Source: Trachythela sp. YZ-2020 (taxonomy: Eukaryota; Cnidaria; Anthozoa; Malacalcyonacea; Clavulariidae). From it: DNA of 64,000 bases. How positions within the stretch are numbered: position 1 is the stretch's first letter; each line of letters begins with the position of its first letter. This document shows, piece by piece, positions 46,679 to 59,916 of the stretch. The stretch lies in NCBI GenBank assembly GCA_016169945.1, contig JADLSH010000293.1, positions 868,001 to 932,000 on the forward strand. Reading direction: 5' to 3'. A program made the position numbers and the translations under genes. Below the pieces are notes generated by a model. It did no database searches and had not been told where the DNA came from. It was given only the letters and a program-made list of their open reading frames with translations.

Positions 46679-49600
46679 GTATTCACAAAGATGAAGTATA
46701 CAGTATGTTTCCTCCAAATTTTATAAGATCAATAAATAAGACTGGTATTCTGTGGTACCGTGGTATTATGTGGTACATACACCTGTAATACACCCTATTT
46801 TATTTTTTTATATTTTTTTATTATGAATTTATCGAACGTAAAACCAAATAAAACATTAAACTTGTACAAAGTCTTCGTTGAATAAGATTTACATTGTATT
46901 TAAAGATTGATACTACACGCATCTGGAGTCTGCACAATACAATAGTAACTCCGAAAACAGTAACTCGGTAAGCATTTTGAAATTTTGTTTATTCTTTGGA
47001 CAATACTACAGAGCAGAATTATTGTTTCTTTTCGTCATTCGAAAATGTTGAATGTTTGGCAGTTCTATGTGAATAAATGTAGCTTTTCAACCTGTTCCAG
47101 TCTGCAAGTGCCGCCGAATATGAGGACCATTTATAGCCATGTATTGATCTATAAAACCTTAAACTATTTGTACTAGTGGACTTTAGACTGGCTCTTTGGT
47201 ATATAGCTTTGGTTTGTGACTATGATATTTCACCATGGACTTTATAGTATAGATAGGAATATTTATTAAGTATTTCATTACTTTCATTTATAGGTATATC
47301 CAGTTTCACCAAGTGACCCAACTCTGATGAACACCATACCACATTGGGGACAATGCATGGAGTGCTGATTTCAATCAAATCACCACACAAAAACAAAGTT
47401 CCCCCTAAACATATCATCAGAAGGTCTAAATAGATGAGTCCCAGATAATCACACCTACAATCCTGGACAAAACATCTGTCGCACTACCAATTACAGGACC
47501 AACTTCTGTGATATTATCCCAAATTTAGAAAAGTCCCCCCCCCCCCATACTCTCACCATTCAATGTTGATTAACAAGGATTGACAAGGCAAGGATTGACA
47601 AGGCAAGGATTGACAAGGCAATTGTAGTAGCTCCAACGTTGTTTTGGGGGTTGGAGGGAGGAGTTAATAAATGCATTTTTCAGAAAAGGTCCGAGGGGAA
47701 AGTTTTAAACCTATGATGTAAACCAGGGATGGATTTACCAAGGGGAGGGGGTGCAGGGGATTGCACACCCATTCTATGCTTGGCGAAGGGGGTGCAGGAG
47801 GGGTGACAATTCCGACATTAAATTCGAATTTTCAATTTGACAGGGAATTTCCAATAAGAAATAAAATATGAGGCCATTGATGGGCCTTTTTTACTAAATC
47901 TGTAAGCATATTATTTTTCAAAAATCTTTTTACAAGTCTGGCTCCCTTAATACTAGCTGTGGGGGTCACCTTGACTCAGATGTCGGTGACTCCCTGCTTC
48001 ACGACCAGCATCCGCTTTGCACCCCCCCCCCCCATCCCATGGAGATCAAATCAAGAAGCATCTGTCCCTGATGTAAACAATGGGGTCATTCATGCTTGAA
48101 ATAATAACTTAACTCCATTGAATACGAAATACCCAATTTCAAAATTAACATATTAAATATGGTTATAAACATTACTGTTGTGTGAAATTTCAATAAAAGT
48201 CATGCTTGAAATTGGGTATTTTGTATTTACGAGGGTTAAGTTATTCTTTCAAGCATGAATGACCCCATTGTTCACACAGCATTAAGCAACCTGCCATAGC
48301 CATAGGTTTAATTAGTGCCCAGTGTTATTATAAGGGACTCATTTATTTAGACCTATGATATATTTAAGAACTTTCCTTTCGGGTGGTGTTTAGAATCTAG
48401 TACTCTTTGATGGATTGATCATATTAATCAGATATGTGAAGAACTTAATGACTCAACCAGTGTTGGAGATATTATTTATAGAACAACAGTTGTGAAGAAT
48501 ATGCATTAAGGAAAATTTCCCTAACAATAATTTCCAGAACCTCGTTCCCAGGCTCTTTCATCTTGTGGAGGAAATAAATAAAAAATCTGCTAGGTTTTAG
48601 CAGGTCATATGAACTGCTCCTACCAGGGTCTTTCCTTCATAAGAGTGAAGAGCCTAGGAATGTAATTTCCATAGGCATAGTAGTGCAACTGCATTGGTGA
48701 AGCTAAACAGCAACTAGTTGTCATGCTATACAAATTATTAATTTGATATAATTGACTATGTAAGGCCATAGGGTATAAAGGGCACAACTTTTAGCATATC
48801 ATGAGTATGACCAGTTGCCATACATCACCACTAAAGATTATCCTATCATTGCCACAGCCATTATGTAACATACTCACGAGGGCAAAACTTATGCCTGTAT
48901 GACCCACGCCTTCCAAACTAAAACTACAAAATCAATTTCTGTGATTTATAAAGTTCTACGTAAGAACACCTCCATTCAGACTTCTTTGTTGATTTTGAAC
49001 AAATCAATACAAAACACAACGCTGTTACAGCGGTATCAAGCACATTAATACACATTTTTTTTACCTTTAATGCATTGCATCATAGGTTTTTTGGTATACA
49101 TTTCTCCAAGAGACCACCACAACAAAAAGATGGTTTCACCCCTGCATACCCAAACGTAAATATGCATACCATATTTACAGTAGGGAGGGATATTATGTTA
49201 AATTGATTAAATATTTTTATATTTCAATAAAATACAAATGTCTTTATTTATGTTTTATAACACTCCCTCACAAATCGTTACCGACTATAAAACGGGCTAT
49301 TGAGGCGAAACAAAGTTGACAAGGAGTAATGAGATTGAATCATGAATTGTGTTTGTAGCCATATATCACATAATTATGCAAAAGACAAAACATTCAAAAG
49401 TCAATAAAACGTATGTCGGCACGGCGTCGAAAATTTCAAAGACAAAAACAGAGAAGCCTGTCTGTGTGGTCTCACTAGTGGTCCGAATGTTTACATACAC
49501 TTTATATATTATGACAGTTCCTTTTATTTTCTCATTTCGCATTAGACTTCCAAAAGATCTAGAGCGACTTGACAAGTGAACTGCTATATCTAAAATCCGC

Positions 49601-49992
49601 ATAATTTTTACAAATAATTCGTTCCATGACTGGCACTGTCGCATGAATATTTGGTTATATAGAATTATTGTACATATAATTACATATAAAGTGTAATGAT
49701 GATATGAAATGGTAATACTATGAACCCATAGTCGATACTAAGATGGATGAGGTAAGCATATTTTTAATTATTTACACTCATTTATATATGGCATGTATAT
49801 TTTTAACTATTCAACATATAGTTGAAAATATTTTATAAATTAATCTAATCAGTGTCAGTGATCAGGACCCTGCATGAATAAAAGTATTTGTGATTTATAA
49901 TCTGAAGAAACGATCCCCAGGCTGGCAGGGAAAACTAAACGAAAAATAATTTTTAATAAAATAAATACCCGGCGAGAACATTGACATTGTGT
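46679..49992. other. No gene recognised; repeats
   Basis: Holds three copies of a 15-bp unit (ggattgacaaggcaa) at about 47577-47621, C-rich homopolymer tracts near 47537 and 48024, and the hairpin at 48072-48275. Short open frames show no family features. Confidence 0.5.
48072..48275. repeat. Hairpin MITE
   Basis: Arms gtaaacaatggggtcattca...acttaac and gttaagt...tgaatgaccccattgttcac pair over about 80 bp, with inner arms aatacccaatttca / tgaaattgggtatt. Confidence 0.85.
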
Positions 49993-50650
49993 AAGCCCGT
50001 TACAGACGAGCAAGTTTTCCAATTCTATGACAAAAGTTTTCACATAAAACACAATTACACAAAACAATATTCAATAGAGACTAGACACTCGGTAAAGTGA
50101 TAACATTTAATGTTTTCACACACATGGCAAGTTTTATTTGCTCGGCGTCTGTATACGCAAATTTGCCAAGGCCCAAGTTTTTCTATGCCAAGTACACTAT
50201 TCTATGCAACAGTAACATGCTATGCCTATAATATATAGCATTATATAGTCAGGCATAGTATGGCATAGCTTTTGAACAAGTGTACTTGTCATGGAAAAAG
50301 TTGGGAAAGGCCAAAATTTTGCTCGCGTCTGCAGAAAAGAAAATTATTGTTAAAGTAATTTGAGTACGGTTGGTCTGCAATCTATGGAGTATTGGCTATT
50401 TATTAGCTAAATTAGGCGGTCAGAAAACCGGCAAAAAATTGTAATAGAAAATTTGTTCAACATAACCCGTTCAATTTGCAAATAAAACATATTATTAAAT
50501 CATTAATTAGATTCGACGGTTTGGATGTTCAATCTACTGGAAAAACAATGCCTGAAAAATACAAAAAAAATTTCGACGTTTCATTAATCATTAATCATTA
50601 TTATATTATGAGAACTTGTCATAGAAAACTTGCTCGTCTCTTACCGGCTT
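49993..50650. mobile_element. MITE with AAGCCCGTTACAGACGAG ends
   Basis: The left end aagcccgttacagacgagca and right end tgctcgtctcttaccggctt are diverged inverted repeats. Similar gacgagcaagttt or aaacttgctcgtc motifs occur at 40976 and inside the element. No coding content. Confidence 0.65.
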
Positions 50651-53382
50651 AATAAAATGAGCTTCAAACTCCTCGCAATAACGGACCCATATCCATTGAG
50701 TCTAAGTCTATATAGTTGTAATTGTAGACGTAGTGACTATAGTGTGTCGAGGGAAAAAGTCGAGGATCAATGCAGGAACTCAAACTCCTTTTAATTAAAA
50801 TATTTTTCTTTAATAAAACGTTCCTACGATGTCGATAATGATATAATAATGACACTTTGACTATACTAACATTTATTCAATTTGCTACATTCATTGTCTC
50901 TTAATAGTTGAAATGTGTGCGCAAACGGTAACCTGCATACTGTTCATATATGTTATTTAAGACCCTGACACGAAAGCCTCGAAAAAACGAATAAATGATC
51001 CACAACAAATTAGGCAAACACGGTCTGCCCACCCTAATGAATTTTGATTTATGCCTATGCCTATGGCTTTAAATTTTGAAGATTAAATCAAATTTAAGGT
51101 AACAATTAGACTAGTTAGCTTTCATTTGCCTACCTTAATTTCGTTCAGTGTATATAGATGCTGTCGAAAAAGACGTGATATAAATTTTCTGCTTGTAGAG
51201 TTCACGATATCAATGCGTATTTTAAACTTCCCAGAGAGAGCATGCATGCACCGTAGACCAGTATTGTTTATTACTTAATTGACTCTGCAGCCGCAGCCTA
51301 CAAAAGCCTTGCAGCGCTAGTTGTGAAAGGCGCGCGGTGGACGGGTATAAATACCGTGCATGCATGCTGCATGTAATTGCACATGCACTAGCCATGGAAG
51401 AAGTTAGACTTGCTCTAAGTATGTCTCTTATAGGGGTTTTATTGTAGGATTGGGAATCCTTTAATTCCCCAAACCTTTCTAACTCCCCCAATAAAACCCC
51501 TATATAAGAGTCAGATTTAGAGCAAGTCTAACTTCTTCCATGGCCATGCAGTTCCATGCAAGCTAGGGTGTATGTATATAATATGCCTAATATGCTTGCC
51601 GGGCGTAATGGAAACAGGCCGATCCAAGGCTGCTGTTGTAGTTATGTCACACAAGACGTATATTGCAATGATTATACTGTCTATTGGAAGAACCACCAGG
51701 CATGCACCAGCTTGGACGAAGTAATTTCTGTCGGGTAATGCTTCATTGATGCTTTATTATGTACGCCTGAGACTGCGAGCATTTCGCAAGAAAAAAGAGA
51801 ATAAGTTGCAGTATGCCCTTCCATGCACTTGTCCCTTCCACTGCAAGCGTAACTATACCAAGTACACTCAGAATCAGTAATTTTTGGCTATCTTTCACCT
51901 ATAGTAATATTTGATTTTAATCAACAACAACATAAACACCAATTTTTATATGGGTATCATTCTAAAGGTATATAAAAGGTATATACATACATAAAAAATC
52001 TACTATAAAAGATACAAAACTAAGCTATAAATAACCCTGCATTGTGATAAATTTTCAAAAACCGCGAGAATATCGTAACAGTAGCCTATTTACCAACTAA
52101 AGTAAAGAGGAAAGACTGTATCATTAAACATTATTGTTTTGTCTTAGAAAGCCATAATATGAGGTAAAAAGATCTTGATTCTTGAGTTGAGTATTAAATG
52201 ACCGATTTATTTCACATAGATAGTGATCTTAATGTTTCCGCCCTCCTCGGTCCCAGGAACAAACAACATAACCAGGCCAAAAATCAAAAGTATAAGCTAT
52301 ATAAGTTTTAAATAGCCGAAATTGTTTGATGCGCACGGCACAGGTGCGATATTATTATTCAGGAACTCAGTAATTATAATATGGCATCTGCATTTGCGCA
52401 TCAAACAATTTGTACTATATAGCTCATCCTTTTGAAGCTACCTTCAAATATATGGTATTTTGGGGGGACCCCGTCACACAGTATACGGCCTTGTGCGAAC
52501 CAACAAGCTTGCGTACACAATTTGGCCGTTAATTTAATGTTAAAATTTGCAGTCAAGCATGTTTATTCGCAAAAGTTCATAAATAAAAGTAATGCGAAAA
52601 TGGGGCTTCAGGACACTTGACATTTACCCTCGACTACTGTACACTCGACAATTATACCTAGACTCCCACACACGGTCAGTTCAAACAGATAGTGTTCATA
52701 CATGTATGTGGTAAAGTCCTGGAACGCTAACAAGGGGTTTTATTTATGTATGTATAGTCTAGCTGTTTGTTTTATTTAAGAATTTGTTTATGGTCTATAG
52801 ACCACCAGGGCTGTAACAGCTTGTAGCGACATCACAAACATATATATTGACAATAAACACATATTATACTTTCCGGCCTTTTAAACTGCCCTATGCAATA
52901 ATGTACATCAGCCAATTGTTAAATTTGTTTGGTTGAGAGCAGTGCAATGTTATCAAAATATACTATAGCCTGTATATTTCGACCTAATCGAACAGCCTAA
53001 CTCATTTCCAGTTCTTACATTGTATTTCCGACAAAATTAAATCATCCAATTTTATGATAATTGATTTTACTGCAGATTATATCTACCCAAGTCTTGAGCT
53101 GTATGGACAAAATCGAATCTTGTTAATCACGCATGCAGATATTTTTTCATTAAAAAATGTCTACTTTAAATTTTATTTTCATACAATGTATATTGCGAAG
53201 ATAAGCGTACTATAATACTGGCAATTTGTACTCGTAAAAGTCCATCGAACTAATGCAGTTAGTTAGTTTTAAAGAAACTCAATTATTTGTGAATTTGTCA
53301 AACCACACTTAAAGCCCCCTTAGTCTTTACCGATTATGTATACTAAGAGTCGTCTAAGTAATATAATGTTTGAATAATACAG
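50651..53382. other. No gene recognised
   Basis: Apart from the hairpin at 51391-51544 I see only AT-rich sequence and short incidental frames. Confidence 0.45.
51391..51544. repeat. Hairpin MITE
   Basis: Arms gccatggaagaagttagact...aggggttttattg and caataaaacccct...agtctaacttcttccatggc pair over about 60 bp. Confidence 0.85.
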
Positions 53383-54936
53383 GTGGCTACAACATCAAGT
53401 GGTCGAGGCAAAGGGTCTTGCCCTAAGTGCCAAAAAACGTACGCAAATAGATACAAACCGAAGATATATTCCCAATGCGGCTATGAAATTGGAGGAACTT
53501 ATGTTTCAAAAAAGACTGCCGTTAAAGCAGCGGTTCCGTCAAGTACTGTCGTCTTCTCCAATGACAACACAAAACTATTTTCAGTGACGACCACTAGCAG
53601 AAACAACCGATGTTTTGTAACTGTTGAAAATGATATCACGATGTGCCAGAGCGCAAAATGTAAGGATACCAGATCTGCCTTTCTATACAATCGTAAACTC
53701 TTCTGAACCACAGTGGAAATCATACTGCACTCCAAATAAGATTGAAAAGTATACAACAGACGGTAGGGTCAAGTCCGTTCTATTTGGTGTATTAAACGAG
53801 ACTGCTGATGTGCCTCATGTAGTAGAAGTGAGTGAAAACGTGTTTGCTATTTTCTGTCAACCAAGTGCCTCAAATCCCATTGGGTATATGCTCATGTAAA
53901 TAAAGAGGGGCACTTCTGTTCGTGCACATCAAAAGATTGCAGAGCAGTGAAAATAAAAACCAAACAAGTCGGTTCGAAAAACATTTTCATGCATATCCAC
54001 ATGCTCCTATGCTGCTTGCAAGATGAATTACCGCGTCTTCCAACTACAGATGATGCTGACGTAGATACTGCAGTAGTAGAAGAAAGCGTTGATGAAGAAG
54101 TGAAAACTGTGGATGAATCTGTATCCCGGCAGAATACCAAGAGGCTTCATGCTAACTTCCAATTGCCATACAAAATCGAAGAAGCCACATTGGTAAAAAA
54201 CAGAGAATTGGACTGCCAAACATTGCTTGGACAAAGTGGATGGCCAGATGTTTTTGAACCAAGTGAAATGAATTGCAGCTTGTGTCAATCAGAACTCGGC
54301 GCTAGTAGACCGCATCCAGGTTTCAGCGGGCATGGAATTCTCATTACGAATCTAAACCCATTCCGAAGAGTAGCGATAAAGGTGAAGATGTGTCGCAACA
54401 AGTCTTGTCAGGCAATGCATCGTGTTTTTCCGACTGAAGCTGGTAACTATATAACATTACTACATGACAGTTGAAAATTGTAATGACCACGTATGTGACG
54501 TTAAATTTGGCCGAAATTTTCCCAATCTACGAGTACTATGGTATTTTAAACAATTATAGGGTGAGGTAGAGCATGGTATCAATAATTATTCAGACTGCAT
54601 GCCATGAGGTCAATGTTATATGCTGCATGGTATAAGGCGAAACTGAGGCGGATAACATAGTTGCGTAAGCCGAATCCAATTCTTTTTCTATATTATATAC
54701 TGTATATTCAAAAACCAGACAGGAAAGCAAAGACTCATGGCTTCTAATAGTTCTGTGACACGTTTTCCTTCACAAGTTTTAATCGTCCACGTGTAATGCA
54801 AAGAACGAACTGACAAGTTTTCATTGACAAGGAGCCTTGGCCTTTCAAACAAGGAAAATTGTTCGCGTGTACAGATGATAAGGGAAACTTGACAAGAAAA
54901 TCTGCAGTACTGCGCTGGACACTTTTTCTCGACCTA

Positions 54937-55520
54937 TACAGGGTGTATAAAAAAAAACTGAACAAAATTGAAATTGCTCTCAACTTCGCGAAGCGGCTCC
55001 AGGTACGAAGTTTATTTTTAATATATATTGTTTGGGTATTTATAATGTAGAATAAACTAAAAAATTCTGAAAGTTACATTTTCAAAACCCGAAACCAGAA
55101 AATTAGCTTAAGTGTAAGTCCTTCAAAACGTCGCGTAAACTTTCATTTTTAAGAAAAAATGAGCTTTTGCAAGCTTAATTTAATCCTTTACCTAATTTGC
55201 ATATTGTCTAGACTTTGAAGGACTTACACCTGAGCAAATTTTCTGAAATTTTGAAGAGCAATGCAACACCCAACACATTTTCCAACCACTAACTCAAAAT
55301 AACTTTTAAGCAATGAAATTTCGTGCGCAAGCCATTTTTGATCTGTTGGACAAGACACCCCCCCTGGGTTTTGAAAAATGTAACTTTCAGAATTTTTTAG
55401 TTTATGCTACATTATAAATACCCAAACAATATATATTAATAAAAAACTTCGTACCTGGAGCCGCTTCGCGAAATTGAGAGCAATTTCAATTTTGTTCAGT
55501 TTTTTTTTATACACCCTGTA
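54937..55520. mobile_element. Mariner-type MITE with TACAGGGTGTATAAAA ends
   Basis: The left arm (54937 to about 55110) and right arm (about 55365-55520) are inverted copies of about 165 bp. Ends cagggtgtataaaaaaaa with TA at both sides are typical of the mariner superfamily. Open frames in the two arms give the same peptide (LNKIEIALNFAKRLQVRS) and are not genes. Confidence 0.85.
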
Positions 55521-56429
55521 CAGTCGAGCGGCCATTGCCGACACTATAGACAGTAACTTAACCCCCCACCCCATCCAGGATCGGAAGTAATTAGTATTCA
55601 TTCGTCATGCCTGGAAGTAAGAATAATAATGAGGTGACGTAACGTAAAGCGTTGCGTAACATAAAGCGTTGTGTAATATCCATATAAACTGAGGATATAG
55701 ATGCTACTCGGTATATTGTTCACGGCTTGCACAGAGAGAACATTGTTGGATATATTTCTTGTGAGAAGACTGGCTTTGATATATTGTTCACAGAGAAAAC
55801 TTTACTGGACTGCTTTGAATTTTAAAATACCTGATTTTAAAGGTAACTGACCTATACGTCTGTTAATTTATGTAAACTTTCTTGGTTAATTTATAGCGTA
55901 TAATTAAATATTCAAAATGGCGGGGTGTGCGCACGGTAGTATTGGATGACGCCATGATAAGCAACACAGGTGTGCGTACGTGCGTATATCTGGAAATTCT
56001 CTAAAGCTTCTGTGGAGCTTCTGTGGAGCTTTTGTGTAGCTTTTGTGGAGCTTATGTAAAGCTTCTGTGAAGCTTCTGTAAAACGTCTGTGGAGCTTCTG
56101 TGGAGCTCTCCAAAAGGAGGATGAAGGGGGATTAACGAATACGAAAATGTATACATTTTTAGAGCAAAATATGAGTAATTAGTGACGCTTGGATGCATGC
56201 ATAAATTAACACAGACAAAGATTAACGTTTTAAACAATTTATTCCTTTAGGTATAACAATTATTTACACAAATATACAGTTATTAAACATATTGTCCAGC
56301 TTTTACACTGTTTTCTATGCGAGGGTCGATGTGAGGTCGATCCGAGGGTCGATGTGAGGTCGATGTGAGGTCGATGTGAGGTCGATGTGGGGCACCGATT
56401 CGAGTCCGGTTCGGTAGATGTAAATATTT

Positions 56430-57416
56430 CGGGGTTCTGTAGGGGTTCTCTCGGGGTTCTCTATGGGTTCTGTAGGGGTTCTGCAGTGGTTCTCTGGGGG
56501 TTCCCTCGGGGTTCCCTGGGGTTCCCTCGGGGTTCCCTCGTGGTTCCCTGGGGGTCCCCTCGGGGTTCCCTGGGGTTCCCTCGGGGTTCCCTCGTGGTTC
56601 CCTCGTGGTTCCCTGGGGGTCCCCTCGAGGTTTCCTGGGGGTTCCCTCGGGGTTCCCTGGGGTTCCCTCGGGGTTCCCTGAGGTTCCCTCGGGGTTCCAT
56701 GGGGTTCCCTCGGGGTTCCCGGGGTTCCCGCGGGGTTCCCTGGGGTTCCCTCGGGGTTCCCTGGGGTTCCCTCGGGGTTCCCTGGGGTTCCCTCGGGGTT
56801 CCCTGGGGTTCCCTCGGGGTTCTCTGGGGTTCCCTCGGGGTTCCCTTGGGTTCCCTTGGGTTCCCTTGGGTTCCCTTGGGTTCCCTTGGGTTCCCTTGGG
56901 GTCCCTTGGGTTCCCTTGGGTTCCCTTGGGTTCCCTTGGGTTCCCTTGGGTTCCCTTGGGTTCCCTTGGGTTCCCTTGGGTTCCCTTGGGTTCCCTTGGG
57001 TTCCCTTGGGTTCCCTTGGGTTCCCTTGGGTTCCCTTGGGTTCCCTTGGGTTCCCTTGGGTTCCTTGGGTTCCCTTGGGTTCCCTTGGGTTCCCTTGGGT
57101 TCTTGGGTTCCTTGGGTTCCTTGGGTTCCCTTGTTCCTTGGGTTCCCTTGTTCCTTTGGTTCCTGGGTTCCCTTGGGTTCCTTGGGTTCCCTTTGCCCTT
57201 TCCCTTGGGTTCCCTTGGGTTCCTTGGGTTCCCTTGTGTTCCCTTGGGTTCCCTTGGGTTCCCTTGGGTTCCCTTGGGTTCCCTTGGGTTCCCTTGGGTT
57301 CCCTTGGGTTCCCTTGGGTTCCCTCGGGGTTCCCTCGGGGTTCTCTGGGGGTTCTCTGGGGGTTCTCTGGGGGTTCCCTTTGGGTTCCCTTTGGGTTCCC
57401 TTTGGGTTCCCTCTGT
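56430..57416. repeat. 10-bp VNTR (GGTTCCCTTG/GGTTCCCTCG), expanded arm
   Basis: Close to one hundred units of ggttcccttg and variants ggttccctcgg or ggttctctcgg. The mirrored tract in the other arm (58108-58315) has only about twenty. Repeats not in step with the codon give frames of 218 to 416 residues on both strands, all artefacts. Confidence 0.9.
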
Positions 57417-57519
57417 TTTATTTTAATTTTGTATATATTTTTTTTCAAAGGCCAATCGGGCCACTCGGACAATATTTATTTCGATATGCGGGCTTTTGTG
57501 GGACATATATAGCAAGTCC

Positions 57520-58040
57520 CGTTGAAGTACTCATTTGCGCGACCTTGTTGCGGGACATATTTAACAAGTCCCGCTCGAAGGGACGCGTTGGGGACGTCTT
57601 GCGGGACGTATTTAGGGCGTCCCGGGGTCCCGCTTGACAAAATGTGTAGGTCTTGGCGTGGAACAGTCTTACGGGACGTCGGAACGTCGCTACGGGACGC
57701 ATTTTAACGCGTCCCGACGTCCCGTAAGACTGTTCCATGGCAAGACCTACACATTTTGTCAAACGGGACCCCGGGATGTCGCTACGGGACGCATCTTAAC
57801 GCGTCCCGACGTCCCGTAAGACTGTTCCATGGCAAAACCTATACATTTTGTCAAACGGGACCCCGGGACGCCCTAAATACGTCCCGCAAGACGTCCCGCA
57901 AGACGTCCCGCAAGACGTCCCGCAAGACGTCCCCAACCCTTCCCTTCGAGCGGCACTTGTTAAATATGTCCCGCAACAAGGTCCCGTAAATGAGTACTTC
58001 TACGGGACTTGATATATATGTCCCACAAAAGCCCGCATAT
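57520..58040. repeat. Palindromic core of the foldback, GGGAC/GTCCC rich
   Basis: Contains many cgggac and gtcccg motifs, two direct copies of a block with acgcgtcccgacgtcccgta and gactgttccatggcaa (57690-57770 and 57790-57865), and four copies of gtcccgcaagac at 57890-57931. This is where the two arms meet. Confidence 0.75.
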
Positions 58041-58513
58041 CGAAATAAATATTGTCCGCGTGGCCCGATTGGCCTTTGAAAAAAAATATATAAAAAATTA
58101 AAATAAAACCGAGGGAACCAAAAAGGAACCCCCAGAGAACCCGGATGGAACCCCGAGGGAACACCCAGGGAACCCCCAGGGAACCCCGAGGGGACCCCCA
58201 GGGAACCCCGAGGGAACCCCCAGGGAACTCCGAGGGAACCCCCAGAGAATCCCGAGAGAACCCCTGCAGAACCCCTACAGAAACCACAGAGAACCCCGAG
58301 AGAACCCCTACCGAACTCCGAAATGTTTACATCTACCGAACCGGACTCGAACCGGTGCCCCACATCGACCACACATCGACTCACATCGACCTCACATCGA
58401 CCCTCGCATCGACTTCACACCGACCTCATATCGACTCTCGCATAGAAAACAGTGTAAAAGCTGGACAATATGTTTAATAACTGTATATTTGTGTAAATAG
58501 TTGTTATACCTAA

Positions 58514-59916
58514 GGGGCGGACCATTAGATTTTTGCGGGGGGGGGGGGGGTTGGAAGAATTGCACTCGGAAGGAAATTTTTTTCCCTGCCAAGTAGCGCA
58601 AGCATTTTCTTTTAACAAAAAGGATGTGCATGGATTTTTCGAATCTTGAATATTGCATGATATTTTTTTTGGTCACATTTAAATTTTTCTCCACAAGTAC
58701 TTTTATATTAAGAAGATAATTCTTTTGAATCGGGTGGATAATTCGACTGAGACGAATTTTATAATTCACCTGTCGAATTTAATCGAGTTATACGACGCAT
58801 AAAATTAAATAAACCAGGAACTTTATGGAGTTTAAGCGATCTACGACTACAAGCGGCAGCTCGTCAACGCGCCTTCAAAACAAAGAAATTTTGGAATAAT
58901 TTGTGGTCCTAGGAGTATTCTCAACTGCGTAGTCATGCTCAACACAACGTCAAACTACTATCACATCCTTTAAGCAACGTGAAAGCTTGTTGCAACATGA
59001 GAAATGTTATTGAAGTGCACCTTTTATAGTATAACACGTAGATCATTTAAAACTCCCTTGTTTCAAACTGTATACCACCTTTTTAAACATAGAAGCAGTG
59101 TGACGGTATCCCTTTCCCAGACGTGTAAGGAATAAGTCCTGTTCCCGGATAATTTCTCTCTCGCAGACCATCATACTCCAACCACGAACCATTGACACGG
59201 ATCTTGCAAGTGTAATGGTTGTTTGAAAAGAACGTAGGGAAAGGTTTATATATTAAAAATTAATATATTGTTTAATATTTTGTTCACCAAAAATGTGTAA
59301 CAATTCAATTGATATTGTGTGCAAATTCACAATGTGTTTATTTATATATTAATTGGTATAGTTTTTAGATCTTTAGATCAAATATAATTGAGATTATTGT
59401 TACTGTGCATGACATATAGATTAAAGGAAATGAAAAAGCCAGAAGGCTTAATAAGACAAGTATTGAAACTTTATATGTGTATATAAACAAAAACAAAGGC
59501 ACTGAACCAGCTGCACACAGGAAAGTCCGACTCTAGCTCAGAAAGTGAAGCCTACATTGCGGAATTTGAAGGCATTCTTCGGTTAAATAAAACTATTTGG
59601 CCGTGCGGTGGTGAATATGGCAGCCAAGAATGCCTTCATGAGCTTGGGCAATGAGATTGGCTATATCATTTGCTATTTTTGCCTTCACATTTTGGTTTAA
59701 TACGTTTCAGAGTTCAGACTGAAGTTGGACTTTCATGTATACAGCTCAGTAGACAAAAACTTCAACTTGCAAGATTTTTTAACCTCATCATTCCTGCACG
59801 ATATATTTTTTTCGAACTTTCCGCGTAAAAAATTTTTTTTCCTTGTTTCTGAGTCTGTAAGATATTTTTTTCCAAATTCTTCCAACCCCCCCCTCAAAAA
59901 TCAAATGGTCGGCCCC
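58514..59916. mobile_element. PIF/Harbinger-like non-autonomous element nested in the foldback
   Basis: Ends ggggcggaccattagatttt and aaaatcaaatggtcggcccc are inverted repeats; taa flanks both sides (58511-58513, 59917-59919), matching the TWA duplication of PIF/Harbinger. The sister arm at 56229-56262 keeps the uninterrupted site (aataaattgt partner, tttattcctttaggtataac), which confirms the borders. No transposase frame was found. Confidence 0.82.

Noticed and set aside
47220..47417. Small minus-strand protein with a possible zinc-ribbon in another frame
   Set aside because: The cysteine pattern and the open frame are in different frames and neither has neighbours or splice support.
54859..55601. 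Two similar small proteins (KKLNKIEIALNFAKRLQVRS)
   Set aside because: They are the two inverted arms of one mariner-type MITE read in the same relative frame.
56315..57637. Open frames of 218-416 residues on both strands (GFPWVPLGSL and REPKGTQGNP repeats), collagen-like
   Set aside because: They come from a 10-bp VNTR read in several frames; no start context, splice signals or unique sequence support a gene.
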